From contig NZ_JABXWU010000004.1 of assembly GCF_014595945.1 (NCBI RefSeq), positions 1-64,000 of the forward strand: a stretch of 64,000 nt of DNA. Reading direction: 5' to 3'. How positions within the stretch are numbered: the stretch's first letter is position 1; each line of letters begins with the position of its first letter. Of this stretch, positions 19,259-27,986 are shown piece after piece. Position numbers and translations under genes: made by a program. The stretch is from Alkalibacillus aidingensis. Lineage in GTDB: Bacteria; Bacillota; Bacilli; Bacillales; Alkalibacillaceae. A model generated the notes under the pieces. It made no database searches, was not told where the DNA came from, and saw only the letters and a list, made by a program, of their open reading frames with translations.

Positions 19259-19744
19259 ATGACTGAAGATCAAATGAGTATCATTATGCAGGCCCTTCGC
19301 GAACTATCTGTTGGTCAAAAAGAACTCTCTTCACAGCAAAAGCAACTTGCATCAAAGCAAGAAGAGCTTGCATCAAAGCAGGAAGAGCTTGGATCAAAGC
19401 AAGAAGAGCTTGCATCAAACCAGGAAATACTTGCATCAAAGCAAGAAGAGCTTGCATCAAAGCAGGAAGAGCTTGGATCAAAGCAAGAAGAGCTTGCATC
19501 AAACCAGGAAATACTTGCATCAAAGCAAGAAGAACTTGCATCAAGGCAGGATGAGTTTGGGGCAAAGCAAAATGAGCTTGGTGCAAGACAGGATGAGTTT
19601 TCGTCACGTTTGGATGAGCTTTTCGCTAATCAGAAGGAAACGAATGAACGTTTAGAACGAGTAGAAGAGAAAATGGATTACGTCATCCACAAAGTGAACG
19701 AACATGATCAAGAGATTTATCAGTTGAAGAAAAAGGCATGGTAA
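19259..19744 (+). CDS. Heptad-repeat coiled-coil protein
   Basis: A 161-residue protein dominated by tandem heptads of the type SKQEELA/G from about residue 20 to 110, followed by a second coiled coil (RLERVEEKMDYVIHKVNEHD) and a basic end. It has no signal peptide or membrane segment, so it is probably a cytoplasmic extended coiled coil. Not assigned to a known family; function unknown. The ATG follows AAAGGGAG. The gene carries nested DNA repeats, so copy number may vary between strains. Confidence 0.75.
   Translation: MTEDQMSIIMQALRELSVGQKELSSQQKQLASKQEELASKQEELGSKQEELASNQEILASKQEELASKQEELGSKQEELASNQEILASKQEELASRQDEFGAKQNELGARQDEFSSRLDELFANQKETNERLERVEEKMDYVIHKVNEHDQEIYQLKKKAW
19346..19513 (+). 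repeat. Two perfect 84-bp tandem repeats inside the coiled-coil gene
   Basis: Positions 19346-19429 and 19430-19513 are identical 84-bp units, each made of four 21-bp sub-repeats that encode four heptads (LASKQEELASKQEEL and so on). Further degenerate 21-bp units lie on both sides. The perfect identity suggests recent duplication. Confidence 0.92.
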
Positions 19745-19781
19745 CAAGAATTAAATAAATTTTGATGGTGGGTTAACGTTT

Positions 19782-19815
19782 AGGCAGTTGCTATTAGTAA
19801 GCAATTGTCTTTTTT
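19782..19815 (+). terminator. Intrinsic terminator after coiled-coil gene
   Basis: AGGCAGTTGC and GCAATTGTCT pair with G-U wobbles across an 8-9 base loop and are followed by a T tract. Confidence 0.75.
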
Positions 19816-19979
19816 ATATTAAAGGAAAGAGAAACCATTAGGAGGATACGGAGTCATTCACATTAAGCAGCTTTTTCTGAACCAATTGTCCTTTAACAGG
19901 TGATGACTTAAAAATTTGGAAATATACTAATAGTGTAGTATTCAGTTTAAATCTCTTATAAAATGGGAGGGGTAGGATC

Positions 19980-20111
19980 ATGTTTAAACGGCGTTGTTTT
20001 TGTTATGAAAACTTAAGAAGTCAGCTGCCAAAGGATTTTGAGTATAAATGCAATGGAGCTGAGTGTCGTAGTTATCGTGAAAACATGCAGGTTTTAGAGA
20101 AGGAACATAAG
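19980..20111 (+). CDS. Small Cys-rich protein of unknown function
   Basis: A 43-codon frame preceded by a strong ribosome binding site (GGGAGGGG). The product begins MFKRRCFCYENLRS and contains KCNGAECRSYREN, so four cysteines are arranged CXC and CX4C about 15 residues apart. This could bind a metal such as zinc (inference). It lies alone between the coiled-coil gene and the MoxR operon. Not recognised; shown as a gene because of the ribosome binding site and the cysteine pattern. Confidence 0.5.
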
Positions 20112-20240
20112 GATTCGCCAAATATAGACGAGTAGAATCGTATTTTGTAAATAATGTATAAATTCGTTTACTTTTAGCTAGAATTTTATAGTATGATAAT
20201 GTTAACGAAAATTTCCGGCAATTTAGGAGGTAATCCATTA

Positions 20241-21197
20241 ATGACCCAACAGATCACTAATCATCAAACTAAAATCAATCTATTATTTGATAATATGGAA
20301 AAAGTAATGGTAGGAAAGCGAGAAGCGATCGAGTTAACCATCGTTGCCTTATTAGCACAAGGTCATGTCTTATTAGAAGACGTTCCTGGTGTCGGTAAGA
20401 CGATGCTTGTTAGAGCACTAGCTAGATCAGTAGACTTAGACTTTAAACGTGTTCAGTTCACACCAGACTTATTGCCATCAGATGTCACAGGTGTTTCTGT
20501 ATATAACCAAAAGGAAATGAACTTTGAATTTCGTCCTGGTCCAATTATGGGGAACATTGTTTTGGCTGATGAAATTAACCGTACCTCACCTAAAACGCAG
20601 TCAGCTCTTTTGGAAAGTATGGAGGAAAGCCATATAACAGTGGATGGTGTGACCATGGAACTGAAGAACCCTTTCTTTGTTATGGCCACACAGAATCCAA
20701 TTGAATATGAAGGAACATATCCTTTACCAGAAGCACAATTGGACCGTTTTCTTATTAAGTTGAACATGGGATACCCAGCCAAACAAGAAGAGATGATGAT
20801 GTTAGATCGAACCGTCAATGAACACCCAATTGACTCAATCACCCCTGTGATGACAAGAGAAGAATTAATTGAACAACAACAATTAACTCAAAACCTTTAC
20901 GTCAGTGAATCGGTTAAAAAGTACATTGTTGAACTTGTGTCTAATACGAGAAAGAATCCGTTAATCGAATTAGGCGCTAGTCCACGTGCTTCAATTGCAT
21001 TGATGAAAGCCGCTCAAGCTTATGCATTTATCCAAGAACGTGATTATGTCATTCCTGATGATGTTAAATATATGGCGCCGCATGTATTGTCACACCGTCT
21101 ATTATTGACTTCAGAAGCGAAGTTCGAAGGTAAAACGCCTAAATATGTATTAGATGATTTAATTAAAAAGACGATGATACCGATTGATCGAGGTTAA
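20241..21197 (+). CDS. yeaC: MoxR family AAA+ ATPase (YeaC-like)
   Basis: A 318-residue AAA+ ATPase of the MoxR group: Walker A EDVPGVGKTMLVRALA, Walker B ILADEINR, sensor MATQNPIEYEGTYPLPEAQLDRF and the C-terminal helical lid. MoxR ATPases act as chaperones with VWA or DUF58 partners. The start at 20241 follows TTAGGAGGT; an upstream in-frame start would place the ribosome binding site inside the gene. Only 3 bases separate it from the DUF58 gene, giving a MoxR-DUF58-transglutaminase operon as in B. subtilis (yeaC-yeaD-yebA). Confidence 0.92.
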   Translation: MTQQITNHQTKINLLFDNMEKVMVGKREAIELTIVALLAQGHVLLEDVPGVGKTMLVRALARSVDLDFKRVQFTPDLLPSDVTGVSVYNQKEMNFEFRPGPIMGNIVLADEINRTSPKTQSALLESMEESHITVDGVTMELKNPFFVMATQNPIEYEGTYPLPEAQLDRFLIKLNMGYPAKQEEMMMLDRTVNEHPIDSITPVMTREELIEQQQLTQNLYVSESVKKYIVELVSNTRKNPLIELGASPRASIALMKAAQAYAFIQERDYVIPDDVKYMAPHVLSHRLLLTSEAKFEGKTPKYVLDDLIKKTMIPIDRG

Positions 21198-21200
21198 TCT

Positions 21201-22466
21201 ATGTTGAAGTCATTTTTCTCTATCTTTAGGTTGATCTTTGTCATCGTTTTACTTGCGGCGTTATTTGCTTATGGGATGTTCCAAGGAGGATTTGTCAGTT
21301 GGTTCTTATTCTTTAGTTTTCTCCCTGTTTTAATGTACTCATTAATGATGATCTTATATCCGATGAAATGGGTTAGAATTGAACGTCATATAGCTAAGAG
21401 GTATTTAAAGGCTGGTCAAACACTAACGGTTACTCTTAAAGTTAAACGACACTTACCCATTCCAGTCTTTTATATGATCATAGAGGACCAACTTCCTACA
21501 TTATTATCGTGGAAAGATACGAGACATTTAAAATATCAATTTCTTTCAAAACCTAGTAAGCTATTAAATCGTGAAGGGAATAAGACGATTGTTTTTCCGT
21601 GGTTAAAAAGAGAGATCACCTATCAGTATGAGCTCCCTTCTGTACCTAGAGGTAGGCATGAGTTTAATCAGGTGAAACTAGCAACGGGTGATTTTCTAGG
21701 ATTGGTGAGAAAGGAACAGGAATTTAATGTTGAAACAATTATTTTTGTCGAACCAGGAGAAATTTCGCTACAGTTGGACCATGAACGTTCAACATTTGAA
21801 GAAGGTCAGCAAACTGCCTATTCAATTAAGGCTAATCATACCAATTTAGTCGCTGGTATAAGAGATTATGAACCTGGTGATCAAGTAACGAGAATTGATT
21901 GGAAAACGACGGCTAGAACTCAAAACTTGGTGACAAAAGAATTTGAAGAAGAAAAGCATAAGGACTTAACGATTATTTTAAATGGTATGAGCCAAGACCG
22001 ACAGCAATGGCTTGCATTTGAAGCGTGTGTCGAGTTAACTCATGCGATTGCTAATCATTCCATTCATGATCATGGTAACGTATCCGTTGTGGCACTAGGT
22101 CATGGACGTGAAGCGATAAATTTATCTCATGGGAAGCAATCTTTTGAGCAACTGACACGTCTTTTAGGAAATATTAACTTAGTAGATGACCATTCTTTTC
22201 ATTTTCAGTTGAAAAAAGAAGGATGGCAGCTATCTAAGGATCGTAATTTGGTTATTATCACTCATGAACTCAGTAGTTCGATCAATCAAACTATCTTTCA
22301 TTTAAGTCAACAAAATATTGATATTGACGTTTTTTATGTGAAAAGTAAACATTTGATTTCAACTGAGGAACGAAACGGAATCAATCAATTACATCATGCT
22401 GGAATTAATGTCACATGGTTCAATGAAGATAATCTAGTAAGAAGGCATATTGAGGTGAACGCATAA
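21201..22466 (+). CDS. yeaD: DUF58 domain protein (YeaD-like)
   Basis: A 421-residue protein with two hydrophobic segments at the N-terminus (about 5-28 and 31-50), followed by a cytoplasmic or surface region. The DUF58 core appears as GIRDYEPGDQVTRIDWKTTART around residues 217-238, and the C-terminal part has a VWA-like layout. Its usual partner is the MoxR ATPase encoded directly upstream. It overlaps the transglutaminase gene by 1 base. Biochemical role unknown. Confidence 0.9.
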   Translation: MLKSFFSIFRLIFVIVLLAALFAYGMFQGGFVSWFLFFSFLPVLMYSLMMILYPMKWVRIERHIAKRYLKAGQTLTVTLKVKRHLPIPVFYMIIEDQLPTLLSWKDTRHLKYQFLSKPSKLLNREGNKTIVFPWLKREITYQYELPSVPRGRHEFNQVKLATGDFLGLVRKEQEFNVETIIFVEPGEISLQLDHERSTFEEGQQTAYSIKANHTNLVAGIRDYEPGDQVTRIDWKTTARTQNLVTKEFEEEKHKDLTIILNGMSQDRQQWLAFEACVELTHAIANHSIHDHGNVSVVALGHGREAINLSHGKQSFEQLTRLLGNINLVDDHSFHFQLKKEGWQLSKDRNLVIITHELSSSINQTIFHLSQQNIDIDVFYVKSKHLISTEERNGINQLHHAGINVTWFNEDNLVRRHIEVNA

Positions 22467-24733
22467 TGCGTTTAAAAGAACAAGATCATCATTATTTTAT
22501 AAATATATTGTTGTATGTGGGTAGTATGCTGTTGTTGATGGAATGGATCTATCCTTTAGATCAGGTTACAGACACCGGTCAGACATATGCGTTTTTCACC
22601 TATGTCTTGTTGTGCTTTATGATTACAAGCATGCATAAACTTCCTACTTGGTTAGCCTCAGCGTTTAAGTTTTTAGGGTTAATGTTTTTGGTTCACTATC
22701 TATTCTATGAGACAAGATTCTTTTCATTCGAGTGGATTCAAAGTTTGTTGATAGATTTACAGATGAATTTATCAGCGATAGTCTCACAAAATTGGATGAA
22801 TTTAACTCCTGTATTTAGAACGCTACTATTTTTAATCTTATTGTGGATGATGAGTTATTTGTTATATTACTGGTTTGTTGTAGCTAAACGGCCATTTGCT
22901 TTTATTCTATTTACATTTATTTATATCACTGTTTTGGATACTTTTACTGTCTATGACTCAGAAGTTGCTATCGTCCGAGTTTTTGTAATTAGTTTGGCAA
23001 TCCTAGGATTAGCGAACTTAAACCGGGTGTTAAGTCGTGAGCAACTCAAACTGCCTCATGCCAGAACCATGTTTAAATGGGTAAGCCCGATCGTTTTCGT
23101 TATTTTATTTAGTGCTGTTATGGGTTATGCAGCACCTAAGCTAGAACCTCAGTGGCCAGATCCTGTACCGTTTTTACAGGGGGCTGCAGAAAATGGGTTT
23201 GGAAACGGAAATGGAAGTGGTGTTGGTGTTAACCGAGTTGGTTATGGGGAAAATGATGAGCGACTAGGTGGCGGCTTTATTATGGATAATTCGACTGTCT
23301 TCTATGCCACGACAAATACTAGCCAATACTGGAAGGTTGAGACTAAGGATATCTATACGGGACATGGATGGGTGAATTCAGACAACGACCAAATGATTAG
23401 CCAACCAAATGGTTCAATTCCTGATATGTCACAGTATGGTGACGTGGTTGAACGAGTCGACATCTCATCTGAATTGCGATTTGTCGAACCAGGGAATTTA
23501 AATAAAATCCCATATTTATATGGGACAGAAAACATTAGTGCTAACGAGGTAGTTGATGATTTGAATTATCGCTTTAATTTGGATAATGGAGTATTAGAAT
23601 CATTAGTTGATCATGAAGCTACGTTGTTGGATAGTGGCTATGAAATTGCGGGAAGAAAACCAGATTTCCCGATTAATTCAATGAAAGAAGTTCCTTCAAG
23701 TAGTGAAGAGGTCCCTAAAGAAACCTATCTTCAGTTACCTGAAAGTTTGCCAGATCGGGTTGGTGAATTAGCTGAAGACATCATAGCCGATGTTGATGAT
23801 AATCGGTACGATCAGGCTAAAGCGATTGAAGAGTACTTTTCAGACGAAGGTTTCGTCTATGAAACCTCAGATGTAGCTGTACCAAGTGATGATGAAGATT
23901 ATGTTGACCAATTTTTATTTGATACGCAGCGTGGTTATTGTGATAACTTCTCAACAGCGATGGTTGTCATGCTTCGTTCATTGGATATTCCAGCGCGCTG
24001 GGCGAAAGGTTTCACAGGTGGTGACCGAGCTTACAATCAGGATGTATTTCCGGATGCTGGTGCTAATGTGTATGAAATCCAAAATAATAACGCTCACTCA
24101 TGGGTAGAGGTTTATTTTGACGATATTGGCTGGGTGCCGTTTGAGCCGACCGTCGGGTTCCAAAACCAGGCGGACTTTGCGACCGGTGAATCGATTGAAG
24201 ATATTTTAGACCGTAACGAAGAGGATTATCTTGAAGCACCTGATGCTAATGTACCTGATGAAGAGTCAAATGATTCTCAAAGCAATGATGAAGAGACCGA
24301 AGATGATGAAGTTGCAGGTACTGGCTCCAATTTTTGGACCAACTTAAGTAATCAGATGACGTGGTTTAATTGGTTGATTGTAACAGTGATTGTCGGTTTA
24401 TCTATTTGGTTAATAAATAGTTATCGTGATCAAATCATTGCTCATTTGAAGAAGCAAAAGTTAAAAAGGAAACATGACGCCGATACGATTTCGGGTTCCT
24501 ATCAATATATCCTTAAACTATTAGCTAAGGAAGGATATGTCTTACAAGAAGGTCAGACTTTACGAGAGTTCGCTGATGATATTGATCGTTTCTTAGGTAG
24601 TCGCGAGATGAGTAAACTAACCAATATTTATGAGAGGTTTGTTTACCGGGGAGAGGATCTTGAAACTAAGCATGATGAAGTGTATGGATTGTGGAATCAA
24701 TTAATTCAGCGATTATTGTCGAATCGTACTTGA
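22466..24733 (+). CDS. yebA: Membrane transglutaminase-like protein (YebA-like)
   Basis: A 755-residue membrane protein. The N-terminal third has six or so transmembrane helices (DUF3488-like), then an extracytoplasmic region with a transglutaminase core: Cys in QRGYCDNFSTAMVVMLRS near residue 490, His in NNAHSWVEVYF near 545, and GWVPFEPT, where Glu replaces the usual Asp. A very acidic linker precedes a final membrane helix and a cytoplasmic C-terminal domain like DUF4129. It forms an operon with the MoxR and DUF58 genes. It may modify or crosslink surface proteins (inference). guaA, which follows in B. subtilis, is absent. Confidence 0.9.
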   Translation: MRLKEQDHHYFINILLYVGSMLLLMEWIYPLDQVTDTGQTYAFFTYVLLCFMITSMHKLPTWLASAFKFLGLMFLVHYLFYETRFFSFEWIQSLLIDLQMNLSAIVSQNWMNLTPVFRTLLFLILLWMMSYLLYYWFVVAKRPFAFILFTFIYITVLDTFTVYDSEVAIVRVFVISLAILGLANLNRVLSREQLKLPHARTMFKWVSPIVFVILFSAVMGYAAPKLEPQWPDPVPFLQGAAENGFGNGNGSGVGVNRVGYGENDERLGGGFIMDNSTVFYATTNTSQYWKVETKDIYTGHGWVNSDNDQMISQPNGSIPDMSQYGDVVERVDISSELRFVEPGNLNKIPYLYGTENISANEVVDDLNYRFNLDNGVLESLVDHEATLLDSGYEIAGRKPDFPINSMKEVPSSSEEVPKETYLQLPESLPDRVGELAEDIIADVDDNRYDQAKAIEEYFSDEGFVYETSDVAVPSDDEDYVDQFLFDTQRGYCDNFSTAMVVMLRSLDIPARWAKGFTGGDRAYNQDVFPDAGANVYEIQNNNAHSWVEVYFDDIGWVPFEPTVGFQNQADFATGESIEDILDRNEEDYLEAPDANVPDEESNDSQSNDEETEDDEVAGTGSNFWTNLSNQMTWFNWLIVTVIVGLSIWLINSYRDQIIAHLKKQKLKRKHDADTISGSYQYILKLLAKEGYVLQEGQTLREFADDIDRFLGSREMSKLTNIYERFVYRGEDLETKHDEVYGLWNQLIQRLLSNRT

Positions 24734-24788
24734 CTAATAGATTCATAGTGTGTAAAGTTATTGTATAAAATAAAAATATAATATGAAA

Positions 24789-24860
24789 CACTTCGTATAA
24801 TGTTGGGGATATGGCCCAAGAGTTTCTACCGGACTACCGTAAATAGTCTGACTACGAGTG
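24789..24860 (+). ncRNA. Purine riboswitch aptamer (guanine type)
   Basis: The sequence matches the G-box consensus: P1 CACTTCGTA / TACGAGTG, GGATATGGCCC, GAGTTTCTACC, CCGTAAATAGTC and GACTACGAG. The base expected at position 74 is C (GAC-TA), which gives guanine/hypoxanthine specificity. A -10 TATAAT at 24777-24782 places the transcription start at the edge of P1. The downstream plus-strand gene is the purine permease gene pbuG. Confidence 0.96.
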
Positions 24861-24882
24861 ATTGCATGATTAATATATATAG

Positions 24883-24920
24883 AGGACCTAACTATCTGCT
24901 TAGTTAGGTGTCCTTTATGT
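24883..24920 (+). terminator. First hairpin after the purine aptamer
   Basis: AGGACCTAACTA pairs with TAGTTAGGTGTCCT with one bulged G, followed by TTATGTTTT. It is the nearest candidate for the riboswitch-controlled terminator, although its T tract is interrupted. Confidence 0.55.
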
Positions 24921-24939
24921 TTTGCAATTGTCCTCGTAT

Positions 24940-24971
24940 GCACTCTTGGTTAAAGCCAAGGGTGCTTTTTT
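24940..24971 (+). terminator. Second hairpin, strong intrinsic terminator in pbuG leader
   Basis: GCACTCTTGG / CCAAGGGTGC with a 6-base loop is followed by six T residues. It is the better terminator of the two in this leader, so it may be the one that must be read through for pbuG expression. Confidence 0.8.
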
Positions 24972-25036
24972 AGTTTTATGATGTTGTTTTTATCGCAAAG
25001 GATAGGATGTGCAGTACCTTTTGATGTTGGTCAGTG

Positions 25037-25242
25037 TGCTTCTAATTGACGGTAAAAGCTTCGAGAGGTGGTTAAACGTGAATTAGACTGCTTCTAATTG
25101 ACGGTAAAAGCTTCGAGAGGTGGTGGAACGTGAATTAGACTACTTCTAATTGACGGTAAAAGCTTCGAGAGGTGGTTAAACGTGAATTAGACTGCTTCTA
25201 ATTAACAGAAAAATCCTCATGGAGCGATTAAATGTTAATTAT
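25037..25242. repeat. Tandem array A, 52-bp units (family 1)
   Basis: Three nearly identical 52-bp units (25037-25088, 25089-25140, 25141-25192) and a degenerate fourth. Each starts TGCTTCTAATTGACGGT and ends ACGTGAATTAGAC, so its ends are inversely complementary (TCTAATT / AATTAGA) and one unit can fold as an imperfect hairpin. The same unit length and the same end sequences recur in the array at 46923-47410. The array fills most of the space between the riboswitch terminator and pbuG. There are no unique spacers, so it is not CRISPR. Confidence 0.9.
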
Positions 25243-25325
25243 AGTGTCATCCATCAACCGCAAAGTACAAAAACAACATTAACAGCGAAAAACTAGTGTT
25301 TCATTTAAAAAGGGGAGGACAAATC

Positions 25326-26663
25326 ATGAAGAACTTCTTTCAGTTTGAAGAACTCGGAACTAATTACCGCCGTGAAATTATTGGTGGTGTGACGACGTTC
25401 TTAGCAATGGCTTATATTTTATTTGTAAACCCGTCTGTACTATCTTTAGAAAGTGTAGAGCAGTTACCTGATGGTGTAACGAGAATGGATGCGGATGCAA
25501 TCTTCGTAGCCACTGCATTAGCTGCTGCTGTTGGTACTTTAATAATGGGGCTGGTTGCTAGATATCCGATCGCATTAGCTCCGGGAATGGGCTTAAATGC
25601 TTTCTTTGCTTATACGGTTGTTTTACAATGGGGAATCCCTTGGGAAACTGCTCTTGCAGGGGTTTTAGCTTCAGGTTTAATTTTTATTGTTCTAACTTTA
25701 ACAGGAGTCAGAGAGAAAGTTATTAATGCGATTCCGAATAACTTAAAGTTAGCGGTTGGTGCAGGTATTGGTTTGTTTATTGCATTTATTGGTTTTACGA
25801 ATGTTGGAATCATTGAATCTGACCCTGATACATTTTTAACGCTAGGTGATGTATCTAATCCATATACGTTATTAGCTATTTTTGGTGTTGTGGCAACAGT
25901 TATCTTATTAACGCTTGGTTTAAGAGGTGGCGTCTTTTACGGTATGATCGTCACAGCTGTTGCGGGTATGTTAGTTGGTTTAATCGACCCACCAACTGGA
26001 ATGGGGGATGTGGTCAGCTCTGTACCAAGTATGGAACCGACTTTTGGTGCAGCATTCCAAGACTTCGGTGAAATCTTTACCTTACAGATGTTAATTGTTA
26101 TTATGACATTCTTGTTTGTCGACTTCTTTGATACAGGAGGTACGCTAGTTGCTGTTGCAACACAGGGTGGAATGATGAAGGATGGTAAGTTACCACGTGC
26201 GAATCGCGCATTGTTCTCTGACTCAGCTGCAACGGTTGCTGGTTCAGTGTTTGGTACTTCCACAACAACATCATTTATTGAATCTACAACAGGGGTAAGT
26301 GCTGGTGCGAGAACAGGTTTTGCTTCAATTATTACGGCAATCTTATTCCTATTAGCCTTATTCTTCTCACCATTATTAGGGATTGTTACAGCAGAAGTGA
26401 CGGCACCAGCATTAATTATAGTTGGTATTTTAATGGCTGCTAATTTAAGACATGTTGAATGGGATAAATTTGAAATCGCAGTTCCAGCATTCATGACCTT
26501 AATCTCTATGCCATTAACATATAGTATTGCAACAGGTATTGCAGTTGGCTTTATTTTCTATCCAATTACGATGCTGGTTAAAGGGCGAGGAAAAGAAATT
26601 CACCCAGTGATGTATGTTCTATTTGTGATCTTTATTTTATATTTCATTTTTATTCCTGAATAA
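25326..26663 (+). CDS. pbuG: NCS2 purine permease (PbuG/AzgA type)
   Basis: A 445-residue membrane permease for hypoxanthine/guanine. Characteristic segments are FLAMAYILFVNPSVL, the PGMGLNAFFAY motif, FVDFFDTGGTLVAVATQGG and the GTSTTTSFIESTTGVSAGARTG stretch of the AzgA branch. The ATG at 25326 follows GGGGAGGA. It is the expected target of the guanine riboswitch 470 bases upstream, with a repeat array in the leader. When guanine is scarce, transcription would read through to make the importer (known for the family; inferred here). Confidence 0.93.
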   Translation: MKNFFQFEELGTNYRREIIGGVTTFLAMAYILFVNPSVLSLESVEQLPDGVTRMDADAIFVATALAAAVGTLIMGLVARYPIALAPGMGLNAFFAYTVVLQWGIPWETALAGVLASGLIFIVLTLTGVREKVINAIPNNLKLAVGAGIGLFIAFIGFTNVGIIESDPDTFLTLGDVSNPYTLLAIFGVVATVILLTLGLRGGVFYGMIVTAVAGMLVGLIDPPTGMGDVVSSVPSMEPTFGAAFQDFGEIFTLQMLIVIMTFLFVDFFDTGGTLVAVATQGGMMKDGKLPRANRALFSDSAATVAGSVFGTSTTTSFIESTTGVSAGARTGFASIITAILFLLALFFSPLLGIVTAEVTAPALIIVGILMAANLRHVEWDKFEIAVPAFMTLISMPLTYSIATGIAVGFIFYPITMLVKGRGKEIHPVMYVLFVIFILYFIFIPE

Positions 26664-26666
26664 GGT

Positions 26667-27098
26667 TTACTTCTCACCTTGTTGGATATCGATTGCGTGA
26701 CCTTGTTCATCATGTTGAACATCTTTATACAATTTAACCCAAACAAGTCCATGTTCGTAGCGAGCACTGACTTTATCTTTTCTAACCTTACAGGGGAGCT
26801 CAATGACACGATCAAAGCTCCCTTGTGCTATTTCCTCTTGTATGGTTTCATAGCCCTTCACACCTAAATTTATATTTCCTTTTATGACAAGCGAATAATC
26901 TTTAACTTGCAGGTCAATCTGTTTAATATTACTGATTCCGGGAATATTGATGACGCATAGAATATCATATTCTTTGCGAAAGATATTCACTTGAGGTATG
27001 TTCGGTTTTAAAACACCTTCAAATTCATCCCAAAAAGATTGACCAAAAAAACGATCCATATTTTCTTTCCAATCATGCATGTGAGTAAATGGGTTCAT
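26667..27098 (-). CDS. Hsp20/alpha-crystallin family small heat-shock protein
   Basis: A 143-residue protein with a short N-terminal arm (MNPFTHMHDWKENMDRFFG) and an alpha-crystallin-like beta-sandwich: VNIFRKEYDILCVINIPGI, IDLQVKDYSLVIKGN, FDRVIELPCKVRKDKVSARYEHGLVWVKL. The family acts as an ATP-independent holdase. The start at 27098 follows AAGGTG at 6 bases. It is convergent with pbuG with only a 3-base gap and no obvious terminator. The C-terminal I-x-I/V motif is weak (AIDI). Confidence 0.8.
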   Translation of the reverse strand: MNPFTHMHDWKENMDRFFGQSFWDEFEGVLKPNIPQVNIFRKEYDILCVINIPGISNIKQIDLQVKDYSLVIKGNINLGVKGYETIQEEIAQGSFDRVIELPCKVRKDKVSARYEHGLVWVKLYKDVQHDEQGHAIDIQQGEK

Positions 27099-27195
27099 AG
27101 ACAACACCTTTCTTTTCACGTTAAGATATGCATAATTGCGTTAAAATGTGCCTATTATGGTGAGGATAAGTAGTGTGTGTGATTAAGGGGGCTAA

Positions 27196-27765
27196 ATGAT
27201 GTTAGAGTCAGGAATCGTCATGTTACTAATTATTTTATGTGTTAATATTGTTTACGTTTCATTACTAACTGTTCGTATGATCTTTACATTAAAAGGTAAA
27301 CGGTATATTGCAGCGTCAGTTGGTGTTTTTGAAATTACGGTATATACGCTTGGTTTAGGGCTAGTATTAGATAACCTTGAGCAGATTCAAAACTTAATTG
27401 CTTATGCATTAGGCTTTGGAATAGGGGTTATAAGTGGGATGAAGATTGAAGAGAAGTTAGCGATCGGCTACATTACCGTTAATGTTATTTCTTCAGACCC
27501 AAGTATTCCTTTTACTGAGAGGTTAAGGGAGAAAGGTTATGGTGTCACAAGCTGGTATGCATATGGGATGGAAGGTGATCGCCTGGCAATTCAAGTATTA
27601 ACACCTCGAAAATATGAATTACTATTATATGAAACGATTAAGGAGATTGATCCGAAAGCCTTTATCATTGCTTACGAACCTAGACAAATATTTGGTGGCT
27701 TTTGGGTTAAAAAGGTTAAAGGGAGTCGGTTAAGACGTGAAGAAAAGAAAGTACAGAGTCAGTGA
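27196..27765 (+). CDS. yebE: DUF2179/DUF5698 membrane protein (YebE-like)
   Basis: A 189-residue protein of the UPF0316 family, with three N-terminal transmembrane helices (DUF5698) and a cytoplasmic DUF2179 domain (about 100-180), where [27 protein letters not shown] and [18 protein letters not shown] are typical. Possibly binds a small ligand; role unknown. The next gene overlaps its 3' end. Located after pbuG as in B. subtilis. Confidence 0.85.
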   Translation: MMLESGIVMLLIILCVNIVYVSLLTVRMIFTLKGKRYIAASVGVFEITVYTLGLGLVLDNLEQIQNLIAYALGFGIGVISGMKIEEKLAIGYITVNVISSDPSIPFTERLREKGYGVTSWYAYGMEGDRLAIQVLTPRKYELLLYETIKEIDPKAFIIAYEPRQIFGGFWVKKVKGSRLRREEKKVQSQ

Positions 27766-27919
27766 TTACGCTTCTATAAGTGAATGTTTAGACCAAATTG
27801 ACCAAGATGGTTTTAAACCGGTCAAACGTTTTGAGAAACCTATTTTTCAAGAATCAGAAGATCATCAAGAACCGGTACCCATTAAGCAAGAAATTATCTT
27901 TGAAGCAGTAGAAAAATAA
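27737..27919 (+). CDS. yebG: NETI motif-containing protein (YebG-like)
   Basis: A 60-residue acidic protein starting at a GTG inside the end of yeb[21 protein letters not shown] fits the YebG/NETI-motif family; the middle ([18 protein letters not shown]) also fits. Function unknown; it is translated with yebE. In B. subtilis the pur operon follows, but not here. Confidence 0.7.
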   Translation: MKKRKYRVSDYASISECLDQIDQDGFKPVKRFEKPIFQESEDHQEPVPIKQEIIFEAVEK

Positions 27920-27929
27920 TGATAAACAA

Positions 27930-27958
27930 GATCAACCCCGTCTGATGGCGGGGTTGAT
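27930..27958. terminator. Bidirectional terminator between yebG and the DUF2892 gene
   Basis: ATCAACCCCGTC / GGCGGGGTTGAT forms a GC-rich stem between convergent genes. T tracts are poor on both sides, so it may act together with other factors. Confidence 0.6.
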
Positions 27959-27986
27959 TGTCATCTGCATAAAGTTATTTATTAAG

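Noticed and set aside
19284-19655. Frames in other phases of the coiled-coil gene (107 and 114 codons)
   Set aside because: The 21-bp repeat keeps all frames open; only the frame with AAAGGGAG and the non-repetitive C-terminal coil is credible.
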